DNA of 36,587 nt, taken from the IMG/VR virus record IMGVR_UViG_3300049846_000609, positions 1-36,587 of that record; one strand, 5' to 3'. The stretch is from a virus. The translations under genes were made by a program, and so were the position numbers. This document shows, one piece after another, positions 9,900 through 16,752 of the stretch. The stretch's first letter is position 1. The number at the start of each line of letters is the position of its first letter. The notes beneath the pieces are model-generated. The model saw only the letters and a program-made list of their open reading frames with translations. It was not told the origin of the DNA and made no database searches.

Positions 9900-10231
9900 T
9901 AATCCAATTTAATATCCTTCTCATTATTAGCCAACGGTACGCCAGTATCTTTCACCACTATCTCAATCTTACCCTCATGCTTATTCTCATTCTTATTCTC
10001 GGTCCTCTCGGTCCATCCAAACTTGTGCTTAATGTATGGAATCCCCTTTCCCTCGTTTGCAACCACATCTAACTGAACGGCATCGAATAATGAAGAAATC
10101 TCATCAACGGCCTTTTTCTTAAAAGAGTTCTCCCATTTTAACCACCGATAATAGGTACTCCTTGCTATTGTCCCCTTTTTACTATAATTCTTTGGAATCC
10201 AATACATTAAGAAATATTCTAAGACTGGCAT
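9899..10231 (-). CDS. terS: Terminase small subunit (start uncertain)
   Basis: It lies directly upstream of terL and overlaps it by one base. The visible ORF has 110 aa and a central DNA-binding-type helical stretch (ARSTYYRWLKWENSFKKKAVDEI), ending in an acidic tail. The coding frame continues upstream of the ATG at 10231 without a stop to 10441 and reads like protein (ETLKSYAWEYIDECEAKRKEQ), but holds no ATG, GTG or TTG. An ATG at 10392 in another frame (MSNDYEHIIF) overlaps the previous stop. The real gene may therefore begin at 10392 and shift by -1 near 10363, or use a rare start codon. Confidence 0.75.
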   Translation of the reverse strand: MPVLEYFLMYWIPKNYSKKGTIARSTYYRWLKWENSFKKKAVDEISSLFDAVQLDVVANEGKGIPYIKHKFGWTERTENKNENKHEGKIEIVVKDTGVPLANNEKDIKLD

Positions 10232-10388
10232 TTTACGCTCAGATATTTTGACAATATCCCCCTTATTTGATAGTTGCTCTTTCCTTTTGGCTTCGCACTC
10301 ATCAATGTATTCCCAAGCGTAGGATTTTAGGGTTTCTATAAACTTTCTATTTTTGATAATTAAAATATTATATGTTCGTAATCGTTGC

Positions 10389-10595
10389 TCATAAGTGATA
10401 GACTGGTAATCCGTTATGATAATAGTCTGGCTTCCTTTTAATTATTGTACCATCAATGTCTAGGTCTTTAATTATACGGTCAGCTATAACACTAGCTAAT
10501 GACTTGTATTGATCTTCCAGTAAATGGGATTGTTTAACCACCCCGCTCTTGGCCTTTGGCTTGGTGTCTTTCTTTTTAGGTGCTTTTGGTTTCAT
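10389..10595 (-). CDS. Small basic protein (68 aa)
   Basis: MKPKAPKKKDTKPKAKSG opens a strongly basic N-terminal tail, followed by a helical segment (HLLEDQYKSLASVIADRIIKDL). It sits between an AP2-like protein and the small terminase, and overlaps its upstream neighbour by four bases. A nucleic-acid-binding role is plausible from the charge. No family is recognised. Confidence 0.5.
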   Translation of the reverse strand: MKPKAPKKKDTKPKAKSGVVKQSHLLEDQYKSLASVIADRIIKDLDIDGTIIKRKPDYYHNGLPVYHL

Positions 10596-10774
10596 TTCCT
10601 TTTCAATATGTTAATAGGCTCTTTACCTGCTTTAATTAACTGAATGTCATACCATTTGGCTGCTGCCTCAGGCGTGGAATGATAAGACCTTCTACCCTTA
10701 TAGGTGGCCTGAAACTTAGGCTTTGAATTTGTAGATCGCCTCATCTTTATCTCACTTACACCTTTGTACTTCAT
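10592..10774 (-). CDS. AP2-like DNA-binding protein
   Basis: The 60-aa protein carries a short AP2/ERF-like segment: KPKFQATYKGRRSYHSTPEA then AAAKWYDIQLIKAGKEPINI (about residues 18-56). The pattern of a three-strand sheet followed by a helix with 'EAA..YD...i...g...iN' is the mark of this family. In phages such domains usually accompany HNH homing endonucleases; here it stands alone. It may be a stand-alone regulator or a remnant of an endonuclease. Confidence 0.6.
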   Translation of the reverse strand: MKYKGVSEIKMRRSTNSKPKFQATYKGRRSYHSTPEAAAKWYDIQLIKAGKEPINILKRK

Positions 10775-10775
10775 A

Positions 10776-10877
10776 CTAATTTAAGTATATTTCAAATAAA
10801 AGAGTGTCCTTTATTACATCAGTTGGAATGATGGTGTATTCATCAACCCTCCCAAAAATTATATATAAATCGTTCAT
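10776..10877 (-). CDS. Short leader ORF (33 aa)
   Basis: An ATG at 10877 opens MNDLYIIFGRVDEYTIIPTD and ends with TAG at 10776, one base before the next start codon at 10774. It is the first frame after a good promoter match at 10891-10921. The close spacing suggests it is translated as the first gene of the terminase operon, perhaps as a leader peptide. It could also be chance. Confidence 0.35.
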   Translation of the reverse strand: MNDLYIIFGRVDEYTIIPTDVIKDTLLFEIYLN

Positions 10878-10890
10878 AATCTTTATTTTG

Positions 10891-10921
10891 CAAATATAAA
10901 TCTTTTTCCTGTAATAACCAA
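10891..10921 (-). promoter_or_regulatory. Bacteroidota-type promoter for the terminase/tail operon
   Basis: Read on the minus strand there is TTG (10921-10919), a 20-base spacer, then TATATTTG (10898-10891). This fits the Bacteroidota -33/-7 pattern (TTG, about 19-21 bases, TAnnTTTG). The first start codon follows 14 bases after the -7 box. No competing promoter is visible before terS. Confidence 0.6.
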
Positions 10922-10955
10922 AAATCATTCAATAAAAGTGCGACTAACTCCCAAT

Positions 10956-11684
10956 TCATACTCCTAATATATCGTACATGAACTGAGCCTCTGTTGGGTT
11001 TTTAATCCCGTTATTATGAACGAACACAGGCTTAGTCCTTGTCAGGTTATTAACTAGTCTATTGTTGTAAACAGCGAACTCTTCAGGGCTTCCATGATTA
11101 GACCCCGAATGGCTTAAGGTTTGGAATAACTTACAATCAAAGTCTAATACTAATCTCCCCTGATTGTGAAGGGCGTAGTACTCATTCCCCCACCCCTGAT
11201 TATTACGGTGCTTAGGGGCGTTCTCATACCACCACATCAAAGCATCTACACTACCCCCATACTGACCACCGTTAACGTATCTCCATCTATGATCAGGGGT
11301 TAAGGCTTTAACTGCCGGAAGCTCATTAAAAGCCCTGTGTGCCTCCTCCCATCCTTGTTCATGCGGAAACCAATGTTTCTCTACTGAATAAACCATACGG
11401 TCTAAATCCTCCCCCAACACCTCAGTTAGTGCCTGTTCTGCATCCTTCTGATTACCTAGTGCTAAGGTGTCGAACCCATCCGTATAAATGATATGTGTAT
11501 ATCCTAATGTCTTGGCCTCATCCCTTAAAAATCTGTACATATTATCCCATCCTCCCCAATCCCAGCCGATTGATGGATTATGAAGTATCTTGTAATCGTA
11601 GTTAAAATGCTTCAGAGAGTATTCTAACTTCTTTAAACCTTCGTTCTCAATAGAAGATACGGTTGTAATTACTTTTAGTTTCAT
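10956..11684 (-). CDS. Glycosyltransferase, PLOD-like GT-A type
   Basis: This is a 242-aa protein starting MKLKVITTVSSIENEGLKKLEYSLK. The segment YTHIIYTDGFDTLALG (about 62-77) supplies a DxxD/DxD-like metal and sugar-nucleotide site (Asp69, Asp72). The overall pattern resembles the glycosyltransferase domain of procollagen-lysine hydroxylase type enzymes, also found in large phages. The C-terminal VFVHNNGIKNP is typical of that group. It overlaps the homing endonuclease gene by four bases. It probably transfers sugar to a phage or host surface molecule or to DNA; the acceptor is unknown. Confidence 0.7.
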   Translation of the reverse strand: MKLKVITTVSSIENEGLKKLEYSLKHFNYDYKILHNPSIGWDWGGWDNMYRFLRDEAKTLGYTHIIYTDGFDTLALGNQKDAEQALTEVLGEDLDRMVYSVEKHWFPHEQGWEEAHRAFNELPAVKALTPDHRWRYVNGGQYGGSVDALMWWYENAPKHRNNQGWGNEYYALHNQGRLVLDFDCKLFQTLSHSGSNHGSPEEFAVYNNRLVNNLTRTKPVFVHNNGIKNPTEAQFMYDILGV

Positions 11685-12469
11685 AGTTTATATTTCCAGA
11701 TAAAGCCTTTAGCAGATTTAGCATGACCATTTAATGCTGAACTTATTGTGGTCCTTTTTATTCCTGTTTCAGCAACTGCACTCACAATAGTTTCATATTC
11801 TTTAATGATATTCCCGTTTAGATCGCATTGATAAATTGCCCTTGCTCTGCCGTTTTTAGTGCCTAGCTTGTTAGTTTTACTTTTTTCAGCCATTAGCCTT
11901 TTAGTTTCGTCTGAGTGCTTTTTACCGTAAAAGTAATTCTTAGGACCAATTCTTTCTTCTCTGTATTTAGCTTTTATGTCATCAGGAAATACGTAAACGC
12001 CATTCTTTTTATATTTTAGAATCCTTTCCTTCTTAACTCTTGGGTTTAATTTATGCTGAAGTTTAGCTCTTTCACTCATGGCTTTTCTTTGCTCATCAGT
12101 ATAAACTCTAACATAAGGCTTTCTTTTAATTAACTTTCCAACCTCACTCATTCTCTTTTTAGTCTCTTCACTAGCTTTGCCTTTAGGTCCTGCACCTTTT
12201 AAATTCATTAATTCATACCCCATTGCTGAATACGCATCCATAAAGTACTGCTCCATTTGAGTAATAACTACGGGGTGAACATTATCATTCATTTCACATA
12301 CAATAGAGAAGTCATGATTATCAGGACCATGCTTTTTTAATGAGTTGTAAATTCTATATTGGTCCTTACAGTATAGTTTCTTATACTGATAAAATCTCTT
12401 TTCAATCAAATAGCTTTGACCTATATAAACCTTATCTGTAGGAGATGTTATTTTATAAATTCCTGTCAT
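11681..12469 (-). CDS. GIY-YIG homing endonuclease with NUMOD repeats
   Basis: This 262-aa protein has the GIY-YIG nuclease at its N terminus: GIY at residues 3-5, YIG at 15-17, a catalytic Arg near 25 and Glu73. Basic NUMOD3-type repeats follow (SEETKKRMSEVGKL about 99-112; HSDETKRLMAEKSK about 186-199), then a NUMOD1-like helix-turn-helix (about 205-262, ending GFIWKYKL). Such free-standing enzymes cut a cognate site and spread by repair. It lies between two glycosyltransferase genes, joined by four-base ATGA overlaps on both sides. Confidence 0.9.
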   Translation of the reverse strand: MTGIYKITSPTDKVYIGQSYLIEKRFYQYKKLYCKDQYRIYNSLKKHGPDNHDFSIVCEMNDNVHPVVITQMEQYFMDAYSAMGYELMNLKGAGPKGKASEETKKRMSEVGKLIKRKPYVRVYTDEQRKAMSERAKLQHKLNPRVKKERILKYKKNGVYVFPDDIKAKYREERIGPKNYFYGKKHSDETKRLMAEKSKTNKLGTKNGRARAIYQCDLNGNIIKEYETIVSAVAETGIKRTTISSALNGHAKSAKGFIWKYKL

Positions 12470-13251
12470 TCAAACGGGTTATAATAAACGCTTCTTTCAC
12501 CTCTAAGATACTGATGTACAATGTCCCTTACAATCAATCCTTGTGGACCTGAGATTCTTTCTTTCCAACCTTGATAAGGAGTATCACCCGGATCAATATG
12601 GTCTATCTCAATGTAAGGAATAAACACATTCTTAAATCCTGCCACATGACTTCTCCATGAGGCTAAAACGTCATCATGCCCGTATACCACGCCGTTCTGA
12701 AAAAGGTATCCTATCTTATCCAATAGAGCAGAATTATACATTTGAGAAGTCCCCATGATATGTCTGCATTGTTCAACTATGATGCATCTTTGACCTGCTA
12801 TCTGAGGGATATAAATTAAATCTGAGTGCTTATCTTCGTGTGTTTCATAAGGTCTTTCCCAACAATCTTTTCTTTTCAAACCTACTATTCCAATGGAAGG
12901 GAGTCTATTAATGGCTTCTTCCATTAGGTCCACCCATCCCTCTTGGGTAACTGTCCAATCATCGTCGCATTTGATACAATGCTGCCCCTCTTCCCTCTCC
13001 TTCCATACTAAGTTAATGGCCTCAGCTGTTCCTAAGTTGGTATCATTCCAAAACACCTTACTAATAATATCTCTATGATAGTGAAGTATCTCCTTAGTCT
13101 CCTGAGTGGAGGCATTAACAGATAACATTAACTTATGCTTAGTGAAGTCTACCGTTCTATCTAAAGATGCTAACGTCCTGCGTAAGCATTCGTCTTTCTT
13201 GTTTTCTTCTGTCGAGTAGACAGCCATTCCAATTAATACTCCTTTACTCAT
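12466..13251 (-). CDS. Glycosyltransferase, GT2-like
   Basis: The 261-aa protein opens with a nucleotide-binding strand (MSKGVLIGMAVYST) and carries HCIKCDDDWT (about 91-100), an Asp-Asp-Asp metal site for a nucleotide sugar. GTAEAINLVW before it is the usual GT-A family signature (GxAxAxN). The C-terminal half contains YGHDDVLASWRSHVAG, acceptor-side residues typical of GT2. It is preceded by a 120-base structured gap and overlaps the homing endonuclease gene. Acceptor unknown. Confidence 0.75.
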   Translation of the reverse strand: MSKGVLIGMAVYSTEENKKDECLRRTLASLDRTVDFTKHKLMLSVNASTQETKEILHYHRDIISKVFWNDTNLGTAEAINLVWKEREEGQHCIKCDDDWTVTQEGWVDLMEEAINRLPSIGIVGLKRKDCWERPYETHEDKHSDLIYIPQIAGQRCIIVEQCRHIMGTSQMYNSALLDKIGYLFQNGVVYGHDDVLASWRSHVAGFKNVFIPYIEIDHIDPGDTPYQGWKERISGPQGLIVRDIVHQYLRGERSVYYNPFE

Positions 13252-13263
13252 ATTATTTAATTA

Positions 13264-13373
13264 AGTGTACGCACCTGGGTTAACAGGGTGATGAACAAAC
13301 ACCCACGCTGAGGATTTACAGCCCTTCTTGGGATAAACTTCCCGCACCGACTTAATAAGTCAGGACGTACACT
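13264..13373 (-). other. Structured intergenic element (possible cis-RNA)
   Basis: A perfect 8-bp inverted repeat (AGTGTACG at 13264-13271, CGTACACT at 13366-13373) encloses four smaller hairpins: CACCTG/CAGGGTG (13272-13290), GCTG/CAGC (about 13308-13323), GGGA/TCCC (about 13330-13343) and GACTT/AAGTC (13349-13361). Read on the transcribed minus strand this forms a multibranched RNA just upstream of the GT2 start codon. It has no open frame of note. It is not a canonical tRNA: no T-arm is present. A riboswitch-like or processing element is possible. Confidence 0.45.
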
Positions 13374-14496
13374 ATTTCTTATATTTTTGATATAGTTCGT
13401 GTCTCTTTTTGTTTAAGTGTTTAAGGTCATATCGCTCCACATCTAATCTTAACTGTGCCTTTTTATCGGCTACTAAGTTAGGATTATTTATGATAAGTCG
13501 TGCTATTTCCCTAAAAGAATTTTTATTTAAATTAAAACTATTCCCATCATTCGCCAATAAAGTATAAGGTTCATTGTGATTTACTATAACCGCACAGTCC
13601 ATGAATCCGGCCTCCAACATTTTAAGCTCTGACTTACACCTATTAAACTCCCCATTTAATAGGGGGGCAACCAACACATCAAACTCATTATACACCTGTC
13701 CGAATAAATCCACATCTAAACTCCATATCCTTCTATAAGGCATATTAGTACCGTCTGGGTGTTCTAATCTAACCAGACTTAATAAGTAGTCTTTTTCGTG
13801 TTTAATGCACTTATGATTATTAGTTAGCATAAGTTCATAGGCCTGTTCGTAGGTCATTTTCTTCCATGTCTTATCCTCGGCATCGAACCCACATAAAACA
13901 ACCTGAGCCTTTTTATAGAATCCAATATCGTTAAAGGAATCCACTACACTCTTAGCGATACTTTTAATATCATGGTAGTGAGAATTTCCTTGTGTAAAGC
14001 CAAAGCGAACCCTATCACTAGGCACTTTATTGGGTGTCCAGATAGGGTCTTCGCTGTCGATGCCGTTCTCAATCACAAAAACATTAGAGTTTATTGGCTG
14101 AATCTTCTCGGCAAGTATAGGGGTGGTACAGATTATAAAATGAGCCTCGCGTATTGATCGTAGTGTGTGAGTGGGTATGTCGTGCTTCATATAATCCTCA
14201 TAGGCTATATGATTCTCAGGTAATATCCACCAATCGTCCAAGTCTAGGCCGAAAGGAATCCCCATCTCATTAAGAAGCTCCGCAGCACCCTCATGGATGG
14301 TACGGGAGAAAATCACTAAGTCGGTCTGCTTTAACTGTGGCAACTCATCACTCACACAGCTTGTCATTAACAAATCATACTCAGGGTAATGCCTTCTAAG
14401 GACTTGATTTGGTTTAGCCATTCGGTGATATTCCACCCCCCCGACCATTGCTTTCTCACCTGACTTCCAAAGATTATTTACTAATAGTATGTTCAT
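13372..14496 (-). CDS. Glycosyltransferase, GT-B (GT4-like)
   Basis: The 374-aa protein starts MNILLVNNLWKSG and has a two-domain layout: an N-terminal part with GLDLDDWWILPENH, and a C-terminal part with IDSEDPIWTPNKVPSDRVRFGFTQGNSHYHDIKSI and DVLVAPLLNGEFNRCKSELKMLEAG (about 286-310). The last matches the EX7E-like nucleotide-sugar region of family 4 enzymes (K.LE.ga...P). It is the first of three glycosyltransferases in the minus operon. It overlaps its upstream neighbour by four bases. Confidence 0.75.
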   Translation of the reverse strand: MNILLVNNLWKSGEKAMVGGVEYHRMAKPNQVLRRHYPEYDLLMTSCVSDELPQLKQTDLVIFSRTIHEGAAELLNEMGIPFGLDLDDWWILPENHIAYEDYMKHDIPTHTLRSIREAHFIICTTPILAEKIQPINSNVFVIENGIDSEDPIWTPNKVPSDRVRFGFTQGNSHYHDIKSIAKSVVDSFNDIGFYKKAQVVLCGFDAEDKTWKKMTYEQAYELMLTNNHKCIKHEKDYLLSLVRLEHPDGTNMPYRRIWSLDVDLFGQVYNEFDVLVAPLLNGEFNRCKSELKMLEAGFMDCAVIVNHNEPYTLLANDGNSFNLNKNSFREIARLIINNPNLVADKKAQLRLDVERYDLKHLNKKRHELYQKYKK

Positions 14497-14756
14497 AGAA
14501 TTGATCTTACAAAAAGCATTAAGCTAATTATAGCAGTAATACCCAACACAGTAAAAAAACAAACCATTGACATATCGCTAAACATATCTAAAAAGTACTT
14601 TTTTCTGATTCTGTTTATAAAATACAATACTGTACCTGGAAGTGATAATGATACAAAAACGATTAGCATTGATAATAAGTCTTTATTATCTAATCTTCCA
14701 TGATGAGAAGGATGTGTTATTACCGGAATAATTATATTAATTATATTATTTATCAT
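14493..14756 (-). CDS. Small membrane protein
   Basis: This 87-aa protein contains two clear hydrophobic spans, LLSMLIVFVSLSLPGTVLYF (about 27-47) and MVCFFTVLGITAIISLMLFV (about 64-83), with a basic loop RIRKKYF between. It overlaps both flanking genes by four bases. No family is recognised. Its placement directly before glycosyltransferases may mean it serves membrane-linked glycosylation, but that is inference. Confidence 0.55.
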   Translation of the reverse strand: MINNIINIIIPVITHPSHHGRLDNKDLLSMLIVFVSLSLPGTVLYFINRIRKKYFLDMFSDMSMVCFFTVLGITAIISLMLFVRSIL

Positions 14757-15013
14757 TGTTTAGGGAATTTATATTCTTTAGTCTCTTTATATGTTTCATT
14801 TAGTGATAACCTGATGGAGTTGGCATCCTCCATTAACCGCATCAAACAAGAACCGCAAGTCATGTCTATATTCCTATTAGGTTCGTAGTGTTTAACTACT
14901 GAGGCGATCTCATTAATGGCTGAATTAGCACTCGGTACTTCTCTGTTCTGTAAAGCAAAGTTAAACAGCAAGGCGTGTTTATTCAGTATATATTTAGCTT
15001 CTATGTCAGTCAT
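14753..15013 (-). CDS. Uncharacterised protein with a CxxC motif (86 aa)
   Basis: The protein is helical, with MTCGSCLMRLMEDAN (about 55-69) giving a Cys-x-x-Cys pair. It has no membrane span. It overlaps the upstream membrane gene by eight bases and the downstream one by four, so it is part of one translationally coupled operon. A similar 'CgsCl..l' segment is seen in small phage proteins of unknown role in Bacteroidota phages. Confidence 0.5.
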   Translation of the reverse strand: MTDIEAKYILNKHALLFNFALQNREVPSANSAINEIASVVKHYEPNRNIDMTCGSCLMRLMEDANSIRLSLNETYKETKEYKFPKQ

Positions 15014-15269
15014 TAATAGGGATGTTTAGTTTCTTAAATAGGACATATATTAAGTATCCGGCAAGACTTGACAGCGCACACCACATCAAAGAATAAGGAG
15101 TGAAGCCTATATAAATCTGATAGGCTAACATCATCCAAAAGGATAGACACTTAACACAGTCGAAAGGCTTTAATCCCCGTAGCTGAAAAGCCCTCCTGAA
15201 TGCTTGTGGTATTCCTGTTACGTTGGTAAACCAAAAGCTAACTATCGGTATTAGTATTAGTTCATTCAT
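15006..15269 (-). CDS. Small membrane protein with CVKC motif
   Basis: The 87-aa protein has hydrophobic spans at the N terminus (ELILIPIVSFWFTNVTG), in the middle (FWMMLAYQIYIGFTP) and near the C terminus (WCALSSLAGYLIYVLF). A GLKPFDCVKCLSFW stretch gives a cysteine pair next to a membrane helix, reminiscent of DUF1360-like proteins. It overlaps the sigma-like gene by eight bases. A holin or membrane-modifying role cannot be judged. Confidence 0.5.
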   Translation of the reverse strand: MNELILIPIVSFWFTNVTGIPQAFRRAFQLRGLKPFDCVKCLSFWMMLAYQIYIGFTPYSLMWCALSSLAGYLIYVLFKKLNIPIND

Positions 15270-15843
15270 CTTTTAAAAATTTAACTGCCCTTTCTTTAAA
15301 TTGTTTTATCGCCTTTCTAATAGCATAGTAATTAATGTCTGAAGCTTTGGCGAACTCTGAAACGTTCTTAGATTCACAAACAGCATATTTAAATATCCTG
15401 GCTTTATACATTCGGTTCTTATCATCGTGTTCACATTCACTGTCTATAAAGTCCTTAGCCCTTTTGTACTCGTAGTCAATCTTAATATCGTAGTCGGGTT
15501 CTGGTCGGCTGAAAATCTCCTCAAACACCCTACACTCCCCATCCTCAGTATATTGGACTGGTATCTCATAAGTCGATGAGTATTGAAATAAAGGGGAGGT
15601 ACGCCCATTCTCATATCTCTTATGCCTGTTTCGAGTGTTCCAAATGTTATGGATGATACCCACGCAATAAACATCGACAAACATATTATCCCGATATTCA
15701 ATAGGGTCTTTAGTTTCCAGTAAAGCCTTGATAAATTCGCTATGTAAGTCCTCTGCAAGTGCCTTGTTATTAGTTAATTTCAGGCATAATTGCATATACT
15801 TACCATTCCTAAAAACCTGCTCAGCTAGTCTATGATTGTCCAA
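15262..15843 (-). CDS. Sigma-70-like RNA polymerase sigma factor
   Basis: This 193-aa protein reads like a compact ECF sigma factor. A region 2-type helix NNKALAEDLHSEFIKALLET spans residues about 25-44, followed by the hydrophobic DNA-melting helix (VDVYCVGIIHNIWNTRN). A region 4-like helix-turn-helix (SEFAKASDINYYAIRKAIKQFKERAVKFL, about 162-190) ends the protein. It opens the minus operon. The start is TTG at 15843: an in-frame stop lies six codons upstream and no ATG is available before residue 17. It probably redirects host polymerase to phage promoters. Confidence 0.65.
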   Translation of the reverse strand: MDNHRLAEQVFRNGKYMQLCLKLTNNKALAEDLHSEFIKALLETKDPIEYRDNMFVDVYCVGIIHNIWNTRNRHKRYENGRTSPLFQYSSTYEIPVQYTEDGECRVFEEIFSRPEPDYDIKIDYEYKRAKDFIDSECEHDDKNRMYKARIFKYAVCESKNVSEFAKASDINYYAIRKAIKQFKERAVKFLKDE

Positions 15844-15859
15844 TCTGCCTTTGTTTTGT

Positions 15860-15867
15860 CAAATTTA
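15860..15867 (-). promoter_or_regulatory. -7 box of the sigma-factor operon
   Basis: On the minus strand TAAATTTG matches the Bacteroidota TAnnTTTG box and lies 16 bases before the TTG start. No TTG -33 element is found at the right distance, so the promoter may be weak or need a phage factor. Confidence 0.4.
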
Positions 15868-15935
15868 ACAATTTAACCCTATTTAATTGATTATAAACTA
15901 TTAACATATTATACTAACTATTTATGTTAATAACT

Positions 15936-15943
15936 TAATTTTG
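15936..15943 (+). promoter_or_regulatory. -7 box of the early plus-strand operon
   Basis: TAATTTTG matches TAnnTTTG and faces the early genes, opposite to the sigma promoter, in an AT-rich divergent region (15860-15960). No upstream TTG is found at about 20 bases. It would start a transcript near 15950. Confidence 0.4.
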
Positions 15944-15978
15944 TAGTCAGGAATTAATGTAGTTACTTTGATGCCAAG

Positions 15979-16311
15979 TTGAGCGAAATCTTGAAGAAGT
16001 TTAAAATAGTATTCCCCTTTGATTCAGATGCCTTTCGCTCGGCTATGAATCTTAGGGGTTTTTTATTTACAAATATTTTTCGGTGTTTCAACAGGTTGAC
16101 CGATTGCCTTAGTAAAGCAAAAAACCTCAACCTAACCACACAGTTAATAAGCCTCATTCCCGGCAATGTTTTCAAGGTTACAACCGGGCATTTAAACTCA
16201 TACTCAGACTTAACTGAGGGATTAAGTAAGGGGTGTTTTATGGTTGCTTTGAAGGTGAATAAAGAAAAGTCTTCCGAGCTTAAATTTAAGATTAAGTGTA
16301 TCTACTACTAA
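15979..16311 (+). CDS. Possible first early gene (110 aa, TTG start)
   Basis: An open frame begins at TTG 15979 and runs to TAA at 16311; the upstream stop is at 15955. It reads MSEILKKFKIVFPFDSDAFRSAMNLRGFLFT..., with a basic, helical composition and a Lys/Leu-rich C terminus. It lies just after a -7 box. There is no ATG start upstream, and I recognise no family, so it could be a genuine TTG gene or a decayed one. The following 150 bases (16312-16461) are AT-rich and hold no feature I can name. Confidence 0.35.
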   Translation: MSEILKKFKIVFPFDSDAFRSAMNLRGFLFTNIFRCFNRLTDCLSKAKNLNLTTQLISLIPGNVFKVTTGHLNSYSDLTEGLSKGCFMVALKVNKEKSSELKFKIKCIYY

Positions 16312-16461
16312 AGTAGTCTCTTATTTTGAAGGGGTAACATAAAACCATTAGCTGACTAAAACTATTCTACAGCCATAAATAGGGGTATGAGTAGTAATAA
16401 CCTTGTATTGTATTAATTATAAATAAAATAAATATATGGATAAAATAAAAATAGAAACAAA

Positions 16462-16740
16462 ATGACAGAACAAGAATTTAATGACTTAGCTAGTATTAAG
16501 CTAATAGGAGAGGATTCAGGAATGATTGAAGACTTTTGCCTATATTGGACGGAAAAGAGTATTAATGGCCGGAAGATGCGATTTGAGAAGGAAAAGGTGT
16601 TTGACATCAAAAGAAGGTTTAACACATGGAAAAGGAACGCTAATCGATTTAAGCCAGCCACATATACCAATCACATCTCAGGCACTATTAATGCGTATGA
16701 TAATGTGGTAAGAAGATTAAATAATGAAAACAACTCTTAA
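16462..16740 (+). CDS. Replication-initiator-like C-terminal domain protein
   Basis: The 92-aa protein contains FCLYWTEKSINGRKMRFEKEKVFDIKRRFNTWKRNANRF (about 25-63). The pattern 'f..YW.e....gkkMRFe.eK.fdi.rRl.tW..n' is the conserved C-terminal part of phage replication or primosome proteins in Bacteroidota; here the upstream DNA-binding part is missing. It is the first well-supported early gene. The leader is A-rich (AAATAGAAACAAAATG). Confidence 0.55.
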   Translation: MTEQEFNDLASIKLIGEDSGMIEDFCLYWTEKSINGRKMRFEKEKVFDIKRRFNTWKRNANRFKPATYTNHISGTINAYDNVVRRLNNENNS

Positions 16741-16752
16741 AGAAAGGAGAAT

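Noticed and set aside
13264-13373. tRNA-like fold with 8-bp acceptor-type stem
   Set aside because: No T-arm or usable anticodon arm in either strand; total length and arm spacing do not fit a tRNA.
15444-15758. Minus-strand 104-aa ORF inside the sigma-like gene
   Set aside because: It overlaps the sigma gene in another frame with poor protein-like composition.
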